This document shows, in pieces, positions 10,816-19,629 of a stretch of DNA of 64,000 nt (position 1 is its first letter; each line of letters starts with the position of its first letter). The notes beneath the pieces were generated by a model that was given only the letters and a program-made list of their open reading frames with translations, was not told the origin of the DNA and ran no database searches. The DNA lies in NCBI RefSeq assembly GCF_006346315.1, contig NZ_VDMR01000001.1, positions 1,612,001 through 1,676,000 of the forward strand. The letters run 5' to 3'. The translations under genes were made by a program, and so were the position numbers. This DNA comes from Nocardioides litoris (GTDB lineage Bacteria > Actinomycetota > Actinomycetes > Propionibacteriales > Nocardioidaceae).

Positions 10816-11546
10816 ACGAGGTGCAGGGCGCGATCGCCGCCGCGGTGGTCTGCGCGGTGGCGGGCTACCTCGCCCCGCTGCTGGTCCGCCGGCTGCCCGA
10901 GCCACCGGAGAAGCCCGAGGAGGAGCAGAGCGCCGCCGAGCGCGCGGAGGGCCCCAAGGAGACCTACGCCGCCATCGCCGCACTGCCGTGGTTCGCGCCG
11001 ACCGCGATGGTGGTCTCCGGCGTGGCCGGCGGGCTCGTCGGGTGGACGCTCGGGTGGTCGTGGGTGCTGCTCGTGGTCGTGCCCGTCGTGCCGGTGGCCG
11101 TGCTGCTCAGCGTGGTCGACCTGCGCACCCGGCTGCTGCCGGCGGTCGTGGTGTGGCCGACCTTCCTCTACGCGCTCGCGGCGGTCGTGCTGCACGGGCT
11201 GCTCGTCGCGACCGGGCACGACCTGCAGCGCGCGGCCATCGCGCTCGTGGTCGGCTACCTCTTCTACTTCGTGCTGTGGTTCGTGCACCCCTCGGGGCTC
11301 GGGTTCGGCGACGTCCGGCTCTCCGCCGTGCTGGCGCTGGTGCTCGGCTACCTCGGCTGGCCGCAGTTCATCGTCGGCATGTACGCCGGCTTCCTGCTCC
11401 TCGGGCTCCCGGGGCTGCTCCTCGCAGTGGCCAAGCGGCGCGCGTCGTACCTGAAGGTGCAGCTGCCGTTCGGGCCGTTCATGGCCGCCGGGGCCCTGCT
11501 CGGCATCGTGCTCGGGCCGCAGCTGCTGGGTCTCGCCGCGAGGTGA
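10812..11546 (+). CDS. Prepilin peptidase, A24 family (type IV leader peptidase)
   Basis: Polytopic aspartyl protease, 244 aa. The two A24 catalytic aspartates are recognisable in [10 protein letters not shown] and GFGDVRL (the GxGD motif). Several membrane helices surround them. The N-terminal cytoplasmic Cys-zinc domain of the large PilD enzymes is absent, leaving a charged insert (about residues 28-45). The GTG overlaps aroE by 4 bases. No pilin genes are in the window, so the substrates (tad- or com-type pilins) must lie elsewhere. A prepilin peptidase between aroE and aroC is usual in actinobacteria. Confidence 0.88.
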   Translation: MNEVQGAIAAAVVCAVAGYLAPLLVRRLPEPPEKPEEEQSAAERAEGPKETYAAIAALPWFAPTAMVVSGVAGGLVGWTLGWSWVLLVVVPVVPVAVLLSVVDLRTRLLPAVVVWPTFLYALAAVVLHGLLVATGHDLQRAAIALVVGYLFYFVLWFVHPSGLGFGDVRLSAVLALVLGYLGWPQFIVGMYAGFLLLGLPGLLLAVAKRRASYLKVQLPFGPFMAAGALLGIVLGPQLLGLAAR

Positions 11547-11574
11547 CCGGCGCAGCGCTGTCGGTGCCGGGTGG

Positions 11575-11580
11575 GAGACT
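11575..11580 (+). promoter_or_regulatory. Candidate -10 box upstream of aroC
   Basis: GAGACT matches the NANNNT pattern and ends 6 bases before the aroC ATG, with no Shine-Dalgarno sequence between. It suggests a leaderless aroC transcript. It is a weaker match than the TAGGGT boxes elsewhere in the window. Confidence 0.35.
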
Positions 11581-11586
11581 GGCGGC

Positions 11587-12765
11587 ATGCTGCGCTGGTT
11601 GACCGCGGGTGAGTCCCACGGCCCCTCCCTGACCGCGATCCTCGAGGGCCTCCCCGCCCACGTCGAGGTGACGACGGCCGACGTCGCCGACTCCCTGGCC
11701 CGGCGGCGGCTGGGCTACGGGCGTGGCGCGCGGATGAAGTTCGAGCAGGACCAGGTGACGATCTCCGGCGGCGTCCGGCACGGCCGCACCCAGGGCGGCC
11801 CGATCGCGATCACCGTCGGCAACACCGAGTGGCCCAAGTGGGAGACGGTGATGGCCGCCGACCCGGTCGACCCCTCGCTGCTCAAGGACACCGGCCGCAA
11901 CGCGCCCCTGACCCGCCCGCGCCCGGGCCACGCCGACCTCGCGGGCATGCAGAAGTACGACTTCGAGGAGGCCCGTCCGGTGCTGGAGCGGGCCTCGGCC
12001 CGCGAGACCGCGGCGCGCGTGGCGCTGGGCCGGGTGGCGTCCAACTTCCTCGACCAGGCCGTCGGCGCGCGCATCGTCTCCCACGTCATCGAGCTCGGCG
12101 GGGTGCGCGCCCCCGCGGGCCTGTGGCCCGAGGCCGACGACGTCGCCCGCCTCGACGACGACCCGGTGCGGTGCCTCGACCCCGAGGCCGCGGCCGCGAT
12201 GGTCGCCCGCATCGACCAGGCCCACAAGGACGGCGACACCCTCGGCGGCGTCGTCGAGGTCGTCGTGCACGGCCTGCCGCCGGGCCTCGGCTCGCACGTG
12301 CACTGGGACCGCCGTCTCGACTCGCGGCTGGCCGGCGCCCTCATGGGCATCCAGGCCATCAAGGGCGTCGAGGTCGGCGACGGGTTCGAGCTCGCCGCCA
12401 CCCCGGGCTCCCTCGCCCACGACGAGATCGTGCCCACCGACGACGGCATCCGCCGCGTCTCCGGGCGGTCCGGCGGCACCGAGGGCGGCATGACGACCGG
12501 TGAGGTGCTGCGCGTCCGGGCCGCGATGAAGCCCATCGCGACCGTGCCGCGCGCGCTGCGCACCGTCGACGTCGCCACCGGTGAGGAGGCCGTGGCCCAC
12601 CACCAGCGCTCCGACGTGTGCGCCGTCCCCGCCGCCGGCATCGTCGCGGAGGCCATGGTCGCCCTGGTGCTCGCCGACGCCGTGGTGGAGAAGTTCGGCG
12701 GCGACTCGGTGGGGGAGACCCGACGCAACTGCACGTCGTACCTCGAGGCGCTGAGGTACCGGTGA
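11587..12765 (+). CDS. aroC: Chorismate synthase
   Basis: Converts EPSP to chorismate using reduced FMN; 392 aa. Signature motifs are all present: [14 protein letters not shown] at the N-terminus, [25 protein letters not shown] and [15 protein letters not shown]. It overlaps aroK by 4 bases. It begins the aroC-aroK-aroB-aroQ run that supplies aromatic amino acids and other chorismate products. Confidence 0.98.
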   Translation: MLRWLTAGESHGPSLTAILEGLPAHVEVTTADVADSLARRRLGYGRGARMKFEQDQVTISGGVRHGRTQGGPIAITVGNTEWPKWETVMAADPVDPSLLKDTGRNAPLTRPRPGHADLAGMQKYDFEEARPVLERASARETAARVALGRVASNFLDQAVGARIVSHVIELGGVRAPAGLWPEADDVARLDDDPVRCLDPEAAAAMVARIDQAHKDGDTLGGVVEVVVHGLPPGLGSHVHWDRRLDSRLAGALMGIQAIKGVEVGDGFELAATPGSLAHDEIVPTDDGIRRVSGRSGGTEGGMTTGEVLRVRAAMKPIATVPRALRTVDVATGEEAVAHHQRSDVCAVPAAGIVAEAMVALVLADAVVEKFGGDSVGETRRNCTSYLEALRYR

Positions 12766-13283
12766 CCGGTCCTGGCGCGGGCACCGGTCCGCGGGCCGTG
12801 CTCGTCGGGCCGATGGGCGCGGGCAAGACCACCGTGGCCCGGGTGCTGGCGCAGCGGTGGGGCGTCGCGGTGCGCGACACCGACGCCGACGTCGAGGCGA
12901 CCGAGGGCCGCAGCATCTCCGACATCTTCGTCGAGTCCGGCGAGGCCCACTTCCGCGCGCTGGAGCGCGCGGCCGTCGCGGCGGCCGTCGCCGAGCACGA
13001 CGGCGTGCTGTCGCTCGGGGGCGGGGCCGTGCTCGACGCCGACACGCGCGACGTGCTCGCCGGCCACCGGGTCGTCTTCCTGCGCGTCGGCCTGTCCGAG
13101 GCCGTCAAGCGCGTCGGGCTCGGCGCCGGCCGCCCGCTGCTGTTCGGCAACGTGCGGGCTCAGATCAAGGCCACGCTCGAGCAGCGCGAGCCGGTCTACA
13201 CGTCGGTGGCCACCGTGGTCGTCGACACCGACGAGGCGACCCCCGACGAGGTCGCCGACCGCATCGAGGAGGCGCTGGCATGA
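12762..13283 (+). CDS. aroK: Shikimate kinase
   Basis: Phosphorylates shikimate; 173 aa. Walker [10 protein letters not shown] lies near residues 15-23, the shikimate-binding Asp in DTDADVEA, and the GGGAVLD loop follows. A lid-type segment contains GAGRPLLFG. The GTG at 12762 overlaps the aroC stop (GTGA). The stop overlaps aroB by 4 bases. Confidence 0.96.
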   Translation: MTGPGAGTGPRAVLVGPMGAGKTTVARVLAQRWGVAVRDTDADVEATEGRSISDIFVESGEAHFRALERAAVAAAVAEHDGVLSLGGGAVLDADTRDVLAGHRVVFLRVGLSEAVKRVGLGAGRPLLFGNVRAQIKATLEQREPVYTSVATVVVDTDEATPDEVADRIEEALA

Positions 13284-14404
13284 GCGAGCCCGACACCGAC
13301 CACCCGGAGGAGTCCGTGCTGCACGTCGGCGGCGCGTCGCCGTACGACGTCGTGGTGGGGCACCACCTCGCCGACCACCTGCCCGGCATGGTCGGCGACG
13401 CCCTGCGGGTCGCGCTCGTCGTGCCCGACGCGCTCGAGGAGCTCGTCGACGACGTCGTCGCCCCGCTGGTCGAGAGCATGCCCGAGCGCGACGTGACCGT
13501 GCTCGCGGTGCCCGACGGCGAGGAGGCCAAGACGGCCGAGGTCGCCAACGCGTGCTGGGAGGCGCTGGGGGAGGAAGGGTTCACCCGCTCCGACGTGGTC
13601 GTCACGCTCGGCGGCGGGGCGACCACCGACCTCGGCGGCTTCGTGGCCGCCTCGTGGCTGCGCGGCGTGCGCGTGGTGCACGTGCCGACCACCCTGCTGG
13701 CCATGGTCGACGCGGCCGTCGGCGGCAAGACCGGCATCAACACCGAGGCCGGCAAGAACCTCGTCGGCGCCTTCCACGAGCCCGCCGGCGTGCTCTGCGA
13801 CCTGTCGCTGCTCGAGACGCTGCCCCGCGACGAGCTGGTCGCCGGCCTCGGCGAGGTCGTCAAGTGCGGCTTCATCGCCGACCCCGAGATCCTGCGGCTC
13901 GTCGAGACCACCGACCCCGCCGACCTCGTGCCGTCCTCGCCCGTGCTGCGCGAGCTGGTCGAGCGGGCGGTGCAGGTCAAGATCGACGTGGTCGTCGCCG
14001 ACCTCAAGGAGACCGGCGGCTCGTCCGGGTCCGGGCACCCCGGGCGCGAGGCCCTCAACTACGGCCACACCCTCGCCCACGCCATCGAGCGGGCCGAGGA
14101 CTACGGCATCCGCCACGGCGAGGCTGTCGCCGTCGGCTGCGTCTTCGTCGCCGAGCTCGCCCACCGGGCCGCCGGGCTCCCGGCCGAGCTGGTCGACCGC
14201 CACCGGGCCGCGTTCGCGCGGGTCGGCCTGCCCACGTCGTACGCCGGGGCGTCGTTCGAGGACCTCCTGGCCACGATGCGGGTCGACAAGAAGTCGCGTG
14301 GCGCCACGCTGCGGTTCGTGGTGCTCGACGACGTGGGCGCCCCCCGCATCCTCTCCGGCCCGTCGGAGGAGCACCTGCGGGCGGCGTACGAGGCGATCGC
14401 GTGA
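13280..14404 (+). CDS. aroB: 3-dehydroquinate synthase
   Basis: Converts DAHP to 3-dehydroquinate with NAD and a divalent metal; 374 aa. It shows the NAD-binding LGGGATTDLGGFVAA, the PTTLLAMVDAAVGGKTGIN motif and the metal-ligand region LNYGHTLAHAIE. An N-terminal extension of about 12 acidic residues precedes the first strand. The ATG overlaps the aroK stop. Confidence 0.97.
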   Translation: MSEPDTDHPEESVLHVGGASPYDVVVGHHLADHLPGMVGDALRVALVVPDALEELVDDVVAPLVESMPERDVTVLAVPDGEEAKTAEVANACWEALGEEGFTRSDVVVTLGGGATTDLGGFVAASWLRGVRVVHVPTTLLAMVDAAVGGKTGINTEAGKNLVGAFHEPAGVLCDLSLLETLPRDELVAGLGEVVKCGFIADPEILRLVETTDPADLVPSSPVLRELVERAVQVKIDVVVADLKETGGSSGSGHPGREALNYGHTLAHAIERAEDYGIRHGEAVAVGCVFVAELAHRAAGLPAELVDRHRAAFARVGLPTSYAGASFEDLLATMRVDKKSRGATLRFVVLDDVGAPRILSGPSEEHLRAAYEAIA

Positions 14405-14417
14405 GCGGCACGCGCCG

Positions 14418-14867
14418 GTGAGGGCGCTGGTCCTCAACGGTCCCAACCTCGGCCGGCTCGGGCGACGACAGCCGGAGATCTACGGCCGCACGACCCACGC
14501 CGAGCTCGCGGCCCGGTGCGTGGAGTGGGGCGCGGCCCTCGGACTCGAGGTCGAGGTGCGCCAGACCAACCACGAGGGCGACTTGCTCGACTGGCTCAAC
14601 GCCGCCGCCGACGACGCCACCCCGGTCGTGCTCAACGCCGCGGCCTGGACCCACTACTCCTACGCGTTGTGGGACGCCTGCGCCCAGCTGACCGCCCCGC
14701 TCGTCGAGGTCCACATCTCCGACCCCACCCAGCGCCCCGAGGTCTTCCGCCACACCTCCGTCGTCACCCCCCACGCCGCCCAGGTCATCGCCGGCCACGG
14801 CGTCGACGGATACCGCCTCGCCCTGCAGGCCCTCGCGGAGCACGTCCGGAGCGGTCCAGGGGGATAG
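14418..14867 (+). CDS. aroQ: Type II 3-dehydroquinate dehydratase
   Basis: Dehydrates 3-dehydroquinate to dehydroshikimate; 149 aa, normal for the dodecameric type II enzyme. Visible motifs are LNGPNLGRLGRRQPEIYG (catalytic Tyr in IYG), RQTNHEGDLLDW, NAAAWTHYSYAL and VHISDPTQR. The GTG start is 13 bases after the aroB stop. The TAG stop lies inside the left arm of the palindrome at 14861-14926. Confidence 0.96.
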   Translation: MRALVLNGPNLGRLGRRQPEIYGRTTHAELAARCVEWGAALGLEVEVRQTNHEGDLLDWLNAAADDATPVVLNAAAWTHYSYALWDACAQLTAPLVEVHISDPTQRPEVFRHTSVVTPHAAQVIAGHGVDGYRLALQALAEHVRSGPGG

Positions 14868-14926
14868 TGCGTCACCCAGTCAACGTCTGGCGTCTCTCGG
14901 ACGTTGACACAGTGACGCACTATCCC
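14861..14926. repeat. Palindromic element, left copy (family A)
   Basis: Near-perfect 66-base inverted repeat. A 15-bp outer arm (14861-14875 with 14912-14926, core GATAGTGCGTCAC) is perfect, three mismatches follow, then a 9-bp inner arm (GTCAACGTC, 14879-14887 with 14900-14908) and a 12-base loop. It includes the aroQ stop codon. A related palindrome lies at 16094-16155, on the other side of the DUF559-like gene. There is no T-run after either arm, so it is not a classic intrinsic terminator, although it could still end or stabilise transcripts. Confidence 0.9.
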
Positions 14927-15038
14927 GACGTACGCCTCTGTCGTGGAGGTGTCCACAGGGTGCGGTCCTCTGTGTCCCCTCCACAGGTCAGGTGGGCGCC
15001 GGATTGGAGTTCGCTAGCCGCGCGCACGGTGGCTCGGC

Positions 15039-16082
15039 GTGGAGGAACGAGGAGCATGGAAGCCGACCTGCGAGCGGCCGCATGACCTGACGTGGCCGAT
15101 CAGGGTCGGCCGCCGCAGCACCGACCCGACGTGGCGGGTGGCGTCTGGTCCCACCTTCGAGCGCGTCGGTCGCGGGCTCTACGTCCCGGCCGGCCGCGCC
15201 CGCACGCCCGAGCAACGTGCGGTCGATGCCGCCGCCCGCCTCGCCGGGGACGGATCGCACGGTCACGTCACCGGTTGGGCGAGCCTGCGCTGGCGCGGTG
15301 CGGCGTACTTCGACGGCCTGGACTCCGCGGGTCAGCACGAGGTCCCGGTGCAGGTCACCTTCCCCGGGCACCGCAACTGCCGGGCCTGGGACGGCGTGGT
15401 GGTGTCGCGACGCTCGATCGGGCCGGAGGAGGCCGAGGTGGTCGACGGGCTGCCGTGCACCACGGTGGCGCGGTCGTTGTTCGACGAGGTGGTGCGTCGC
15501 GACGAGCTCTGGTCAGGTGTCCAGGCGGTCTGCATGGCCGCAGCTGCCGGCCTGATCTCCACCTGGCTGTTCGCGCGGTACGCCGGTGAGTGCCACAGCA
15601 GGTTGGGTGCGCCGCTCGTGCGCGAGGTCGTGTCCTTATCGGCCGACGAGTTCCTCTCACCACGGGAACCGTGGCTGTGGCTGGTCTGGCAGCTGGTGGC
15701 CGGCCTCGAACCGCCCCTGGTCAACCATCCGGTGTACACGCCTGACGGATCGCTCCTCGGCGTCCCCGACCTCTTCGACCCGGTGCTCGGTCTCGCCGCG
15801 GAGTACGACGGGGAGATCCACCGCGGGCGGGCTCGCCACCGCCGCGACGTGGTGCGGGCCGAGAGGTTCCGCGACCACGGGGTCCACCTGGTGCAGGTGG
15901 TCGCCGGCGACACCCGGCGCGAGGCTGCGTCCCGCATCCTGCAGGTGCGAGGGCGCGCTGTCGCCGCGTCCGGCCGAGCCGCCCGCTGGACGGTCGAGCG
16001 CCCCGCTTGGGACCCCGCGCCCGAGACCCTCGACTCCTACCTCGAGCGGACCGGCCAGGCAGAGCGACTGGCGGTCTGGTGA
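15039..16082 (+). CDS. DUF559/AbiEi-like protein with Vsr-type endonuclease fold
   Basis: 347 aa. The N-terminal third resembles the AbiEi-type region of actinobacterial DUF559 proteins: a winged-helix remnant ending in FERVGRGLYVPAG, then HVTGWASLRWRG and a strand-rich part VVVSRRSIGPEEAEVVDGLPCTTVARSLFDEV. The C-terminal part (about residues 240-300) has the restriction-like pattern PDLFDP, then AAEYDGEIH, then RRDVVRAERFRDHGVHLVQV, typical of DUF559 or Vsr-like nucleases. The function is unknown. The N-terminal helix is short, and the only early in-frame start is GTG at 15039 with a poor ribosome site. It stands alone between two palindromes, where many actinobacteria have pepQ. Confidence 0.72.
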   Translation: MEERGAWKPTCERPHDLTWPIRVGRRSTDPTWRVASGPTFERVGRGLYVPAGRARTPEQRAVDAAARLAGDGSHGHVTGWASLRWRGAAYFDGLDSAGQHEVPVQVTFPGHRNCRAWDGVVVSRRSIGPEEAEVVDGLPCTTVARSLFDEVVRRDELWSGVQAVCMAAAAGLISTWLFARYAGECHSRLGAPLVREVVSLSADEFLSPREPWLWLVWQLVAGLEPPLVNHPVYTPDGSLLGVPDLFDPVLGLAAEYDGEIHRGRARHRRDVVRAERFRDHGVHLVQVVAGDTRREAASRILQVRGRAVAASGRAARWTVERPAWDPAPETLDSYLERTGQAERLAVW

Positions 16083-16093
16083 GCCGCGCGGTC

Positions 16094-16155
16094 GATAGTG
16101 CGTCACTCCATCAACGTTTCCGAGGCTCGGAAGGTTGATGGGGTGACGCAGTATC
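16094..16155. repeat. Palindromic element, right copy (family A)
   Basis: Inverted repeat of 62 bases that can fold almost end to end. GATAGTGCGTCAC (16094-16106) pairs with 16143-16155 with one mismatch, CCATCAAC pairs with GTTGATGG, and TTCCGAG pairs with CTCGGAA around a one-base centre. It starts 12 bases after the stop of the DUF559-like gene. It shares the outer arms and the TCAAC inner arm with the copy at 14861-14926, but the centres differ. Confidence 0.9.
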
Positions 16156-16199
16156 CGCGCTGTCGCGGCGGGCTTTCGCGGGGCGGGGAGGGGGATGGA

Positions 16200-16205
16200 T
16201 AGACT
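16200..16205 (+). promoter_or_regulatory. Candidate -10 box of the efp-nusB promoter
   Basis: TAGACT lies in the 248-base gap before efp, leaving a leader of about 120 bases. No convincing -35 box was seen at the usual distance. It lies downstream of the right palindrome, so efp probably has its own promoter. Confidence 0.4.
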
Positions 16206-16330
16206 CGGGGGCTGTTGCCCGGGGAGTGCCGCGACGACGCCCGACGGCGTACGACGCGAACGGCCGGGCCGTCCCAGCGCCGGGGCCTCGCGCCCGGCGA
16301 CCACCCGAACCGAAGGCTGACCCGCGCGCA

Positions 16331-16894
16331 ATGGCTACCACCAACGACCTGAAGAACGGCATGGTCCTCAACCTCGAGGGCCAGCTCTGGGCCGTCGTCG
16401 AGTTCCAGCACGTCAAGCCGGGCAAGGGCCCCGCGTTCGTGCGGACCAAGCTGAAGAACGTCGAGTCCAACAAGACCGTCGACAAGACCTTCAACGCCGG
16501 CACCAAGGTCGAGACCGCCACGGTCGACCGCAGCACGATGCAGTACCTCTACAACGACGGCACGTCCTACGTGTTCATGGACACCGGCACCTACGAGCAG
16601 ATCGAGATCGCGCCCGAGATCGTCGGCAACGCCGCCAACTTCCTGCTCGAGAACCAGGAGGCCGTGGTCGCGCAGAACGACGGCCGGGTGCTCTTCATCG
16701 AGATGCCGGCCTCGGTCGAGCTCGAGATCACCTTCACCGAGCCCGGCCTCGCCGGCGACAGCGCCACCGGCCGCACCAAGCCGGCCACGCTGGAGACCGG
16801 CCACGAGATCCAGGTCCCGCTGTTCATCAACCAGGGCGAGAAGGTCAAGGTCGACACCCGCGACTCGTCGTACATGGGTCGCGTCAAGTCCTGA
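16331..16894 (+). CDS. efp: Translation elongation factor P
   Basis: Relieves ribosome stalling at polyproline stretches; 187 aa with the three EF-P domains. The domain I loop reads KPGKGPAF, with Lys32 at the tip. This is the PGKGP-type loop described for actinobacterial EF-P that works without lysine modification. The C-terminal [17 protein letters not shown] signature is intact. I chose the ATG at 16331 because it begins [11 protein letters not shown]. The frame is open further upstream, but those residues are not EF-P-like. Ends in a TGATG junction with nusB. Confidence 0.97.
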   Translation: MATTNDLKNGMVLNLEGQLWAVVEFQHVKPGKGPAFVRTKLKNVESNKTVDKTFNAGTKVETATVDRSTMQYLYNDGTSYVFMDTGTYEQIEIAPEIVGNAANFLLENQEAVVAQNDGRVLFIEMPASVELEITFTEPGLAGDSATGRTKPATLETGHEIQVPLFINQGEKVKVDTRDSSYMGRVKS

Positions 16895-17301
16895 TGTCAG
16901 CCCGTTCCAAGGCCCGCAAGCGGGCGCTCGACGTGCTGTACGCCGCCGACCTGCGCGGTGAGTCGGCCGTCGAGGCCCTCGAGCGGGTCCAGGCGGCGGG
17001 CGACGCGCCGCCCAACCCCTACACCGCGGTCCTCGTCCGCGGGGTGGCCGAGCAGCGCGAGCGCATCGACGAGCTGCTGCGCGAGCACTCCACCGGCTGG
17101 ACCGTCGAGCGGATGCCCGCGGTCGACCGCAACGTGCTGCGCCTCGGCGTCTGGGAGCTCCTGTGGGCCGATGACGTGCCGGGCCCGGTCGCGGTCAGCG
17201 AGGCCATGGCGCTGGTCCAGGAGCTCTCGACCGACGAGTCGCCGCAGTTCGTCAACGGCGTCCTCGGCGCGATCCAGCGCGCCCACCCCGGCGTGGGCTG
17301 A
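16894..17301 (+). CDS. nusB: Transcription antitermination factor NusB
   Basis: All-helical RNA-binding factor of the rRNA antitermination complex; 135 aa. It begins with the family signature ARSKARKRALDVLYAADLRG and continues with WTVERMPAVDRNVLRLGVWELLW and the C-terminal helix FVNGVLGAIQRAH. It starts by a one-base overlap with the efp stop, a standard actinobacterial pairing. Confidence 0.95.
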   Translation: MSARSKARKRALDVLYAADLRGESAVEALERVQAAGDAPPNPYTAVLVRGVAEQRERIDELLREHSTGWTVERMPAVDRNVLRLGVWELLWADDVPGPVAVSEAMALVQELSTDESPQFVNGVLGAIQRAHPGVG

Positions 17302-17334
17302 GGGCTGTCCCCGGGCGCTGCCATGCTGGCGCCC

Positions 17335-18744
17335 ATGAGCGAGCACGAGGACAGCCAGCAGCCCGACCCGTACGACGCCGTCGTGGTCGGTCTCGGCCCC
17401 GGCGGGGAGGCGCTGGCCACGGCGCTGGCCAAGGCCGGCCGCCGGGTGCTCGCCGTCGACAAGCACCTCGTCGGCGGTGAGTGCCCCTACTACGGCTGCA
17501 TCCCGTCCAAGATGATGCTCCGCGCCGCCGACGCGCTGGCCGAGGCCCGCCGCGCCGACACGCTGGCCGGCGACGTCAGCGTCACCGCCTCCTGGGCCCC
17601 GGTGGCCCGCCGGGTCAGCGAGGAGGCCACCGCGGGCTGGGACGACACCGCCGCCGTACGCCGCCTCGAGGACGCCGGCGCCGAGGTGCTGCACGGGGTG
17701 GCGCGGCTCGCCGGCCCGGGCCGCGTCACGGTCACGACGCCCGACGGGGCGACGCGGGAGGTGGCGGCGACCGACGTCGTGCTCAACCCCGGCACCCGGC
17801 CCGCGGCGCCGCCCGTCGACGGGCTCGAGGGCACGCCCTACTGGACCAACCGCGACGCCCTGAAGGCCACCGAGGTGCCGGGCTCCCTGGTCGTCCTCGG
17901 TGGTGGGCCGATCGGCTGCGAGCTGGCCCAGGTCTTCGCGCGCTTCGGTGTGCGGGTCACGCTGCTGCAGCGCGGCGACCGACTGCTGCCCGGCGACGAG
18001 CCGGAGGCCGCGGCGATCCTCCAGGACGCCCTCGTCGCCGACGGGGTCCGGGTCGTGACCGGCGCCGAGACCCGCCGGGTGACCCACGCCGACGGCACCT
18101 TCACCGTCGAGGTCGGCGAGGAAGTGCTGCACGCCGACCGGCTGCTCGTCGCCGCGGGCCGCACCCCCAACCTCGACGACGTCGGGCTCGACACCGTCGG
18201 GCTCGACCCGTCGGCACGCACGATCGAGGTCGACGACCACCAGCGGGTCACCGGTCCCGACGGCGCGGTCCGGGGCCTGTGGGCGATCGGCGACGTGACG
18301 GGCAAGGGCGCGTTCACGCACGTCTCGATGTACCAGTCCGGCATCGCCCAGCGCGCCCTGCTCGGCGAGGACGGCCACCCGGCCAGCTACCACGCGCTGC
18401 CCCACGTCACCTTCACCGACCCCGAGGTCGCGGGTGTCGGCATGACCGAGCAGCAGGCCCGCGACGCCGGGCTCACGGTGCGGGTGGGCAGCACGCCGCT
18501 CGAGCAGTCCTCCCGCGGCTTCACCCACGGGCCCGGCGCCACCGGCACCATCAAGGTCGTCGAGGACGCCGACCGCGGCGTGCTCGTCGGGGCGACCGTC
18601 GTCGGCCCGGCGGGCGGCGAGATCGTCGGTGCGCTGGCCGTCGCGGTCCACGCGGCCGTGCCGGTCGAGGTGCTGCGGACGATGATCTACGCCTACCCGA
18701 CCTTCCACCGCGCCATCGAGACCGCGCTCGGCGAGCTGGCGTGA
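17335..18744 (+). CDS. FAD/NAD(P)-dependent oxidoreductase, dihydrolipoamide dehydrogenase-like
   Basis: Class I pyridine nucleotide-disulphide oxidoreductase fold, 469 aa. FAD motif VVGLGPGGEALA, redox pair Cys50 and Cys55 (GECPYYGCIPSK), NAD(P) motif VLGGGPIGCELAQ and second FAD motif LWAIGDVTGKG are present. The C-terminal HPT..E base motif of true lipoamide dehydrogenases reads AYPTFHRAIE here, so the usual active-site His is replaced by Tyr. The enzyme may act on quinones or other acceptors, as reported for mycobacterial LpdA-like proteins. I chose the ATG at 17335 over 17323 because a possible -10 (CATGCT, 17322-17327) sits 7 bases before it. No 2-oxo-acid dehydrogenase genes are nearby. 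Confidence 0.88.
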   Translation: MSEHEDSQQPDPYDAVVVGLGPGGEALATALAKAGRRVLAVDKHLVGGECPYYGCIPSKMMLRAADALAEARRADTLAGDVSVTASWAPVARRVSEEATAGWDDTAAVRRLEDAGAEVLHGVARLAGPGRVTVTTPDGATREVAATDVVLNPGTRPAAPPVDGLEGTPYWTNRDALKATEVPGSLVVLGGGPIGCELAQVFARFGVRVTLLQRGDRLLPGDEPEAAAILQDALVADGVRVVTGAETRRVTHADGTFTVEVGEEVLHADRLLVAAGRTPNLDDVGLDTVGLDPSARTIEVDDHQRVTGPDGAVRGLWAIGDVTGKGAFTHVSMYQSGIAQRALLGEDGHPASYHALPHVTFTDPEVAGVGMTEQQARDAGLTVRVGSTPLEQSSRGFTHGPGATGTIKVVEDADRGVLVGATVVGPAGGEIVGALAVAVHAAVPVEVLRTMIYAYPTFHRAIETALGELA

Positions 18745-19508
18745 GCGCGGCCGCCACGTCCGACGACGTCGTCGACAAGATTGCCCAGGTCGGCCTCGTC
18801 GCCTTCGGGGTCGTCCACCTGGTGCTCGGCTGGCTGGTGGTCACCCTGGCCCTCGGCGACCGCGAGGGCTCGGCCAGCACCACCGGCGCGATGCGCCAGC
18901 TCGACGAGCAGCCGCTCGGCGGGGCGCTGGTGTGGGCCGTGTCCCTGGGGATGTTCCTCCTCGTGGTCTGGCAGGCCGTCGAGGCCTGGACCGACGACGA
19001 GACCAAGGACCGCCTCGTCCACGCCGGACGGGCGGTCGTGTACGCCGTCATCGGGGTCAGCGGCGTGCGGGTGGCCACCGGCTCCGGCGGCGGGGGCGGC
19101 ACCGACAGCATGACGGCCCGGCTCATGGACGCCCCGGGTGGCCAGCTCTTCGTCGGCGCCGTGGGGCTCGGCGTGGTCGCGGTCGGGGGCGCGCTGCTGT
19201 GGCAGGCCTGGACCGAGTCCTACCTCGACCACCTCGACGGCCGGGGCCGCAGCGGGGACGCGGGTCGCGCCTACCGGGTGCTCGCCCGGGTCGGCCACGT
19301 CGCCAAGGGGCTCGCGCTCGGCGCGGTCGGCGTCCTGTTCGGCTACGCCGCGGCCACCCACGACGCCAAGAAGTCCGGTGGGGTCGACCAGGCGCTGCGC
19401 CAGGTGCTCGACCAGTCGGGCGGGCCCGTGGTCGTCGGCCTCCTCGGCCTCGGCTTCGCGGCCTTCGGCGTCTACTGCTTCGCCTGGTCACGCCACCTGT
19501 CCCGCTGA
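18741..19508 (+). CDS. DUF1206 membrane protein
   Basis: 255 aa with about six hydrophobic helices arranged as three similar two-helix units (VAFGVVHLVLGWLVV, AVVYAVIGVSGVRVA, VAKGLALGAVGVLFG), each starting a pseudo-repeat. That is the layout of DUF1206. The function is unknown. The GTG at 18741 overlaps the oxidoreductase stop by 4 bases, so the two may work or be expressed together. The 120-base gap downstream holds the inverted repeat CGGAGCGAC (19514-19522 with 19580-19588). Confidence 0.85.
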   Translation: MSAAATSDDVVDKIAQVGLVAFGVVHLVLGWLVVTLALGDREGSASTTGAMRQLDEQPLGGALVWAVSLGMFLLVVWQAVEAWTDDETKDRLVHAGRAVVYAVIGVSGVRVATGSGGGGGTDSMTARLMDAPGGQLFVGAVGLGVVAVGGALLWQAWTESYLDHLDGRGRSGDAGRAYRVLARVGHVAKGLALGAVGVLFGYAAATHDAKKSGGVDQALRQVLDQSGGPVVVGLLGLGFAAFGVYCFAWSRHLSR

Positions 19509-19596
19509 CCGCCCGGAGCGACGTCGCGCCTGGTCCAGACCGGGTTTGGGCGCCGGGTCACCCCGGGCAGGTGGTCCGGGTCGCTCCGCCACCTCC

Positions 19597-19602
19597 TAGG
19601 GT
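19597..19602 (+). promoter_or_regulatory. Candidate -10 box upstream of the ParA/EspI-like gene
   Basis: TAGGGT with a short leader containing a strong GGAGGAG ribosome site (19619-19625) before the ATG at 19630. Unlike the leaderless examples in this window, this gene has a conventional translation start. Confidence 0.5.
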
Positions 19603-19629
19603 CGGGGCGTCCCGTCTCGGAGGAGATCC

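Noticed and set aside
12041..12057. CTTCCTCGACCA inside aroC as a repeat C fragment
   Set aside because: Twelve bases of ordinary coding sequence without the other arm of the palindrome.
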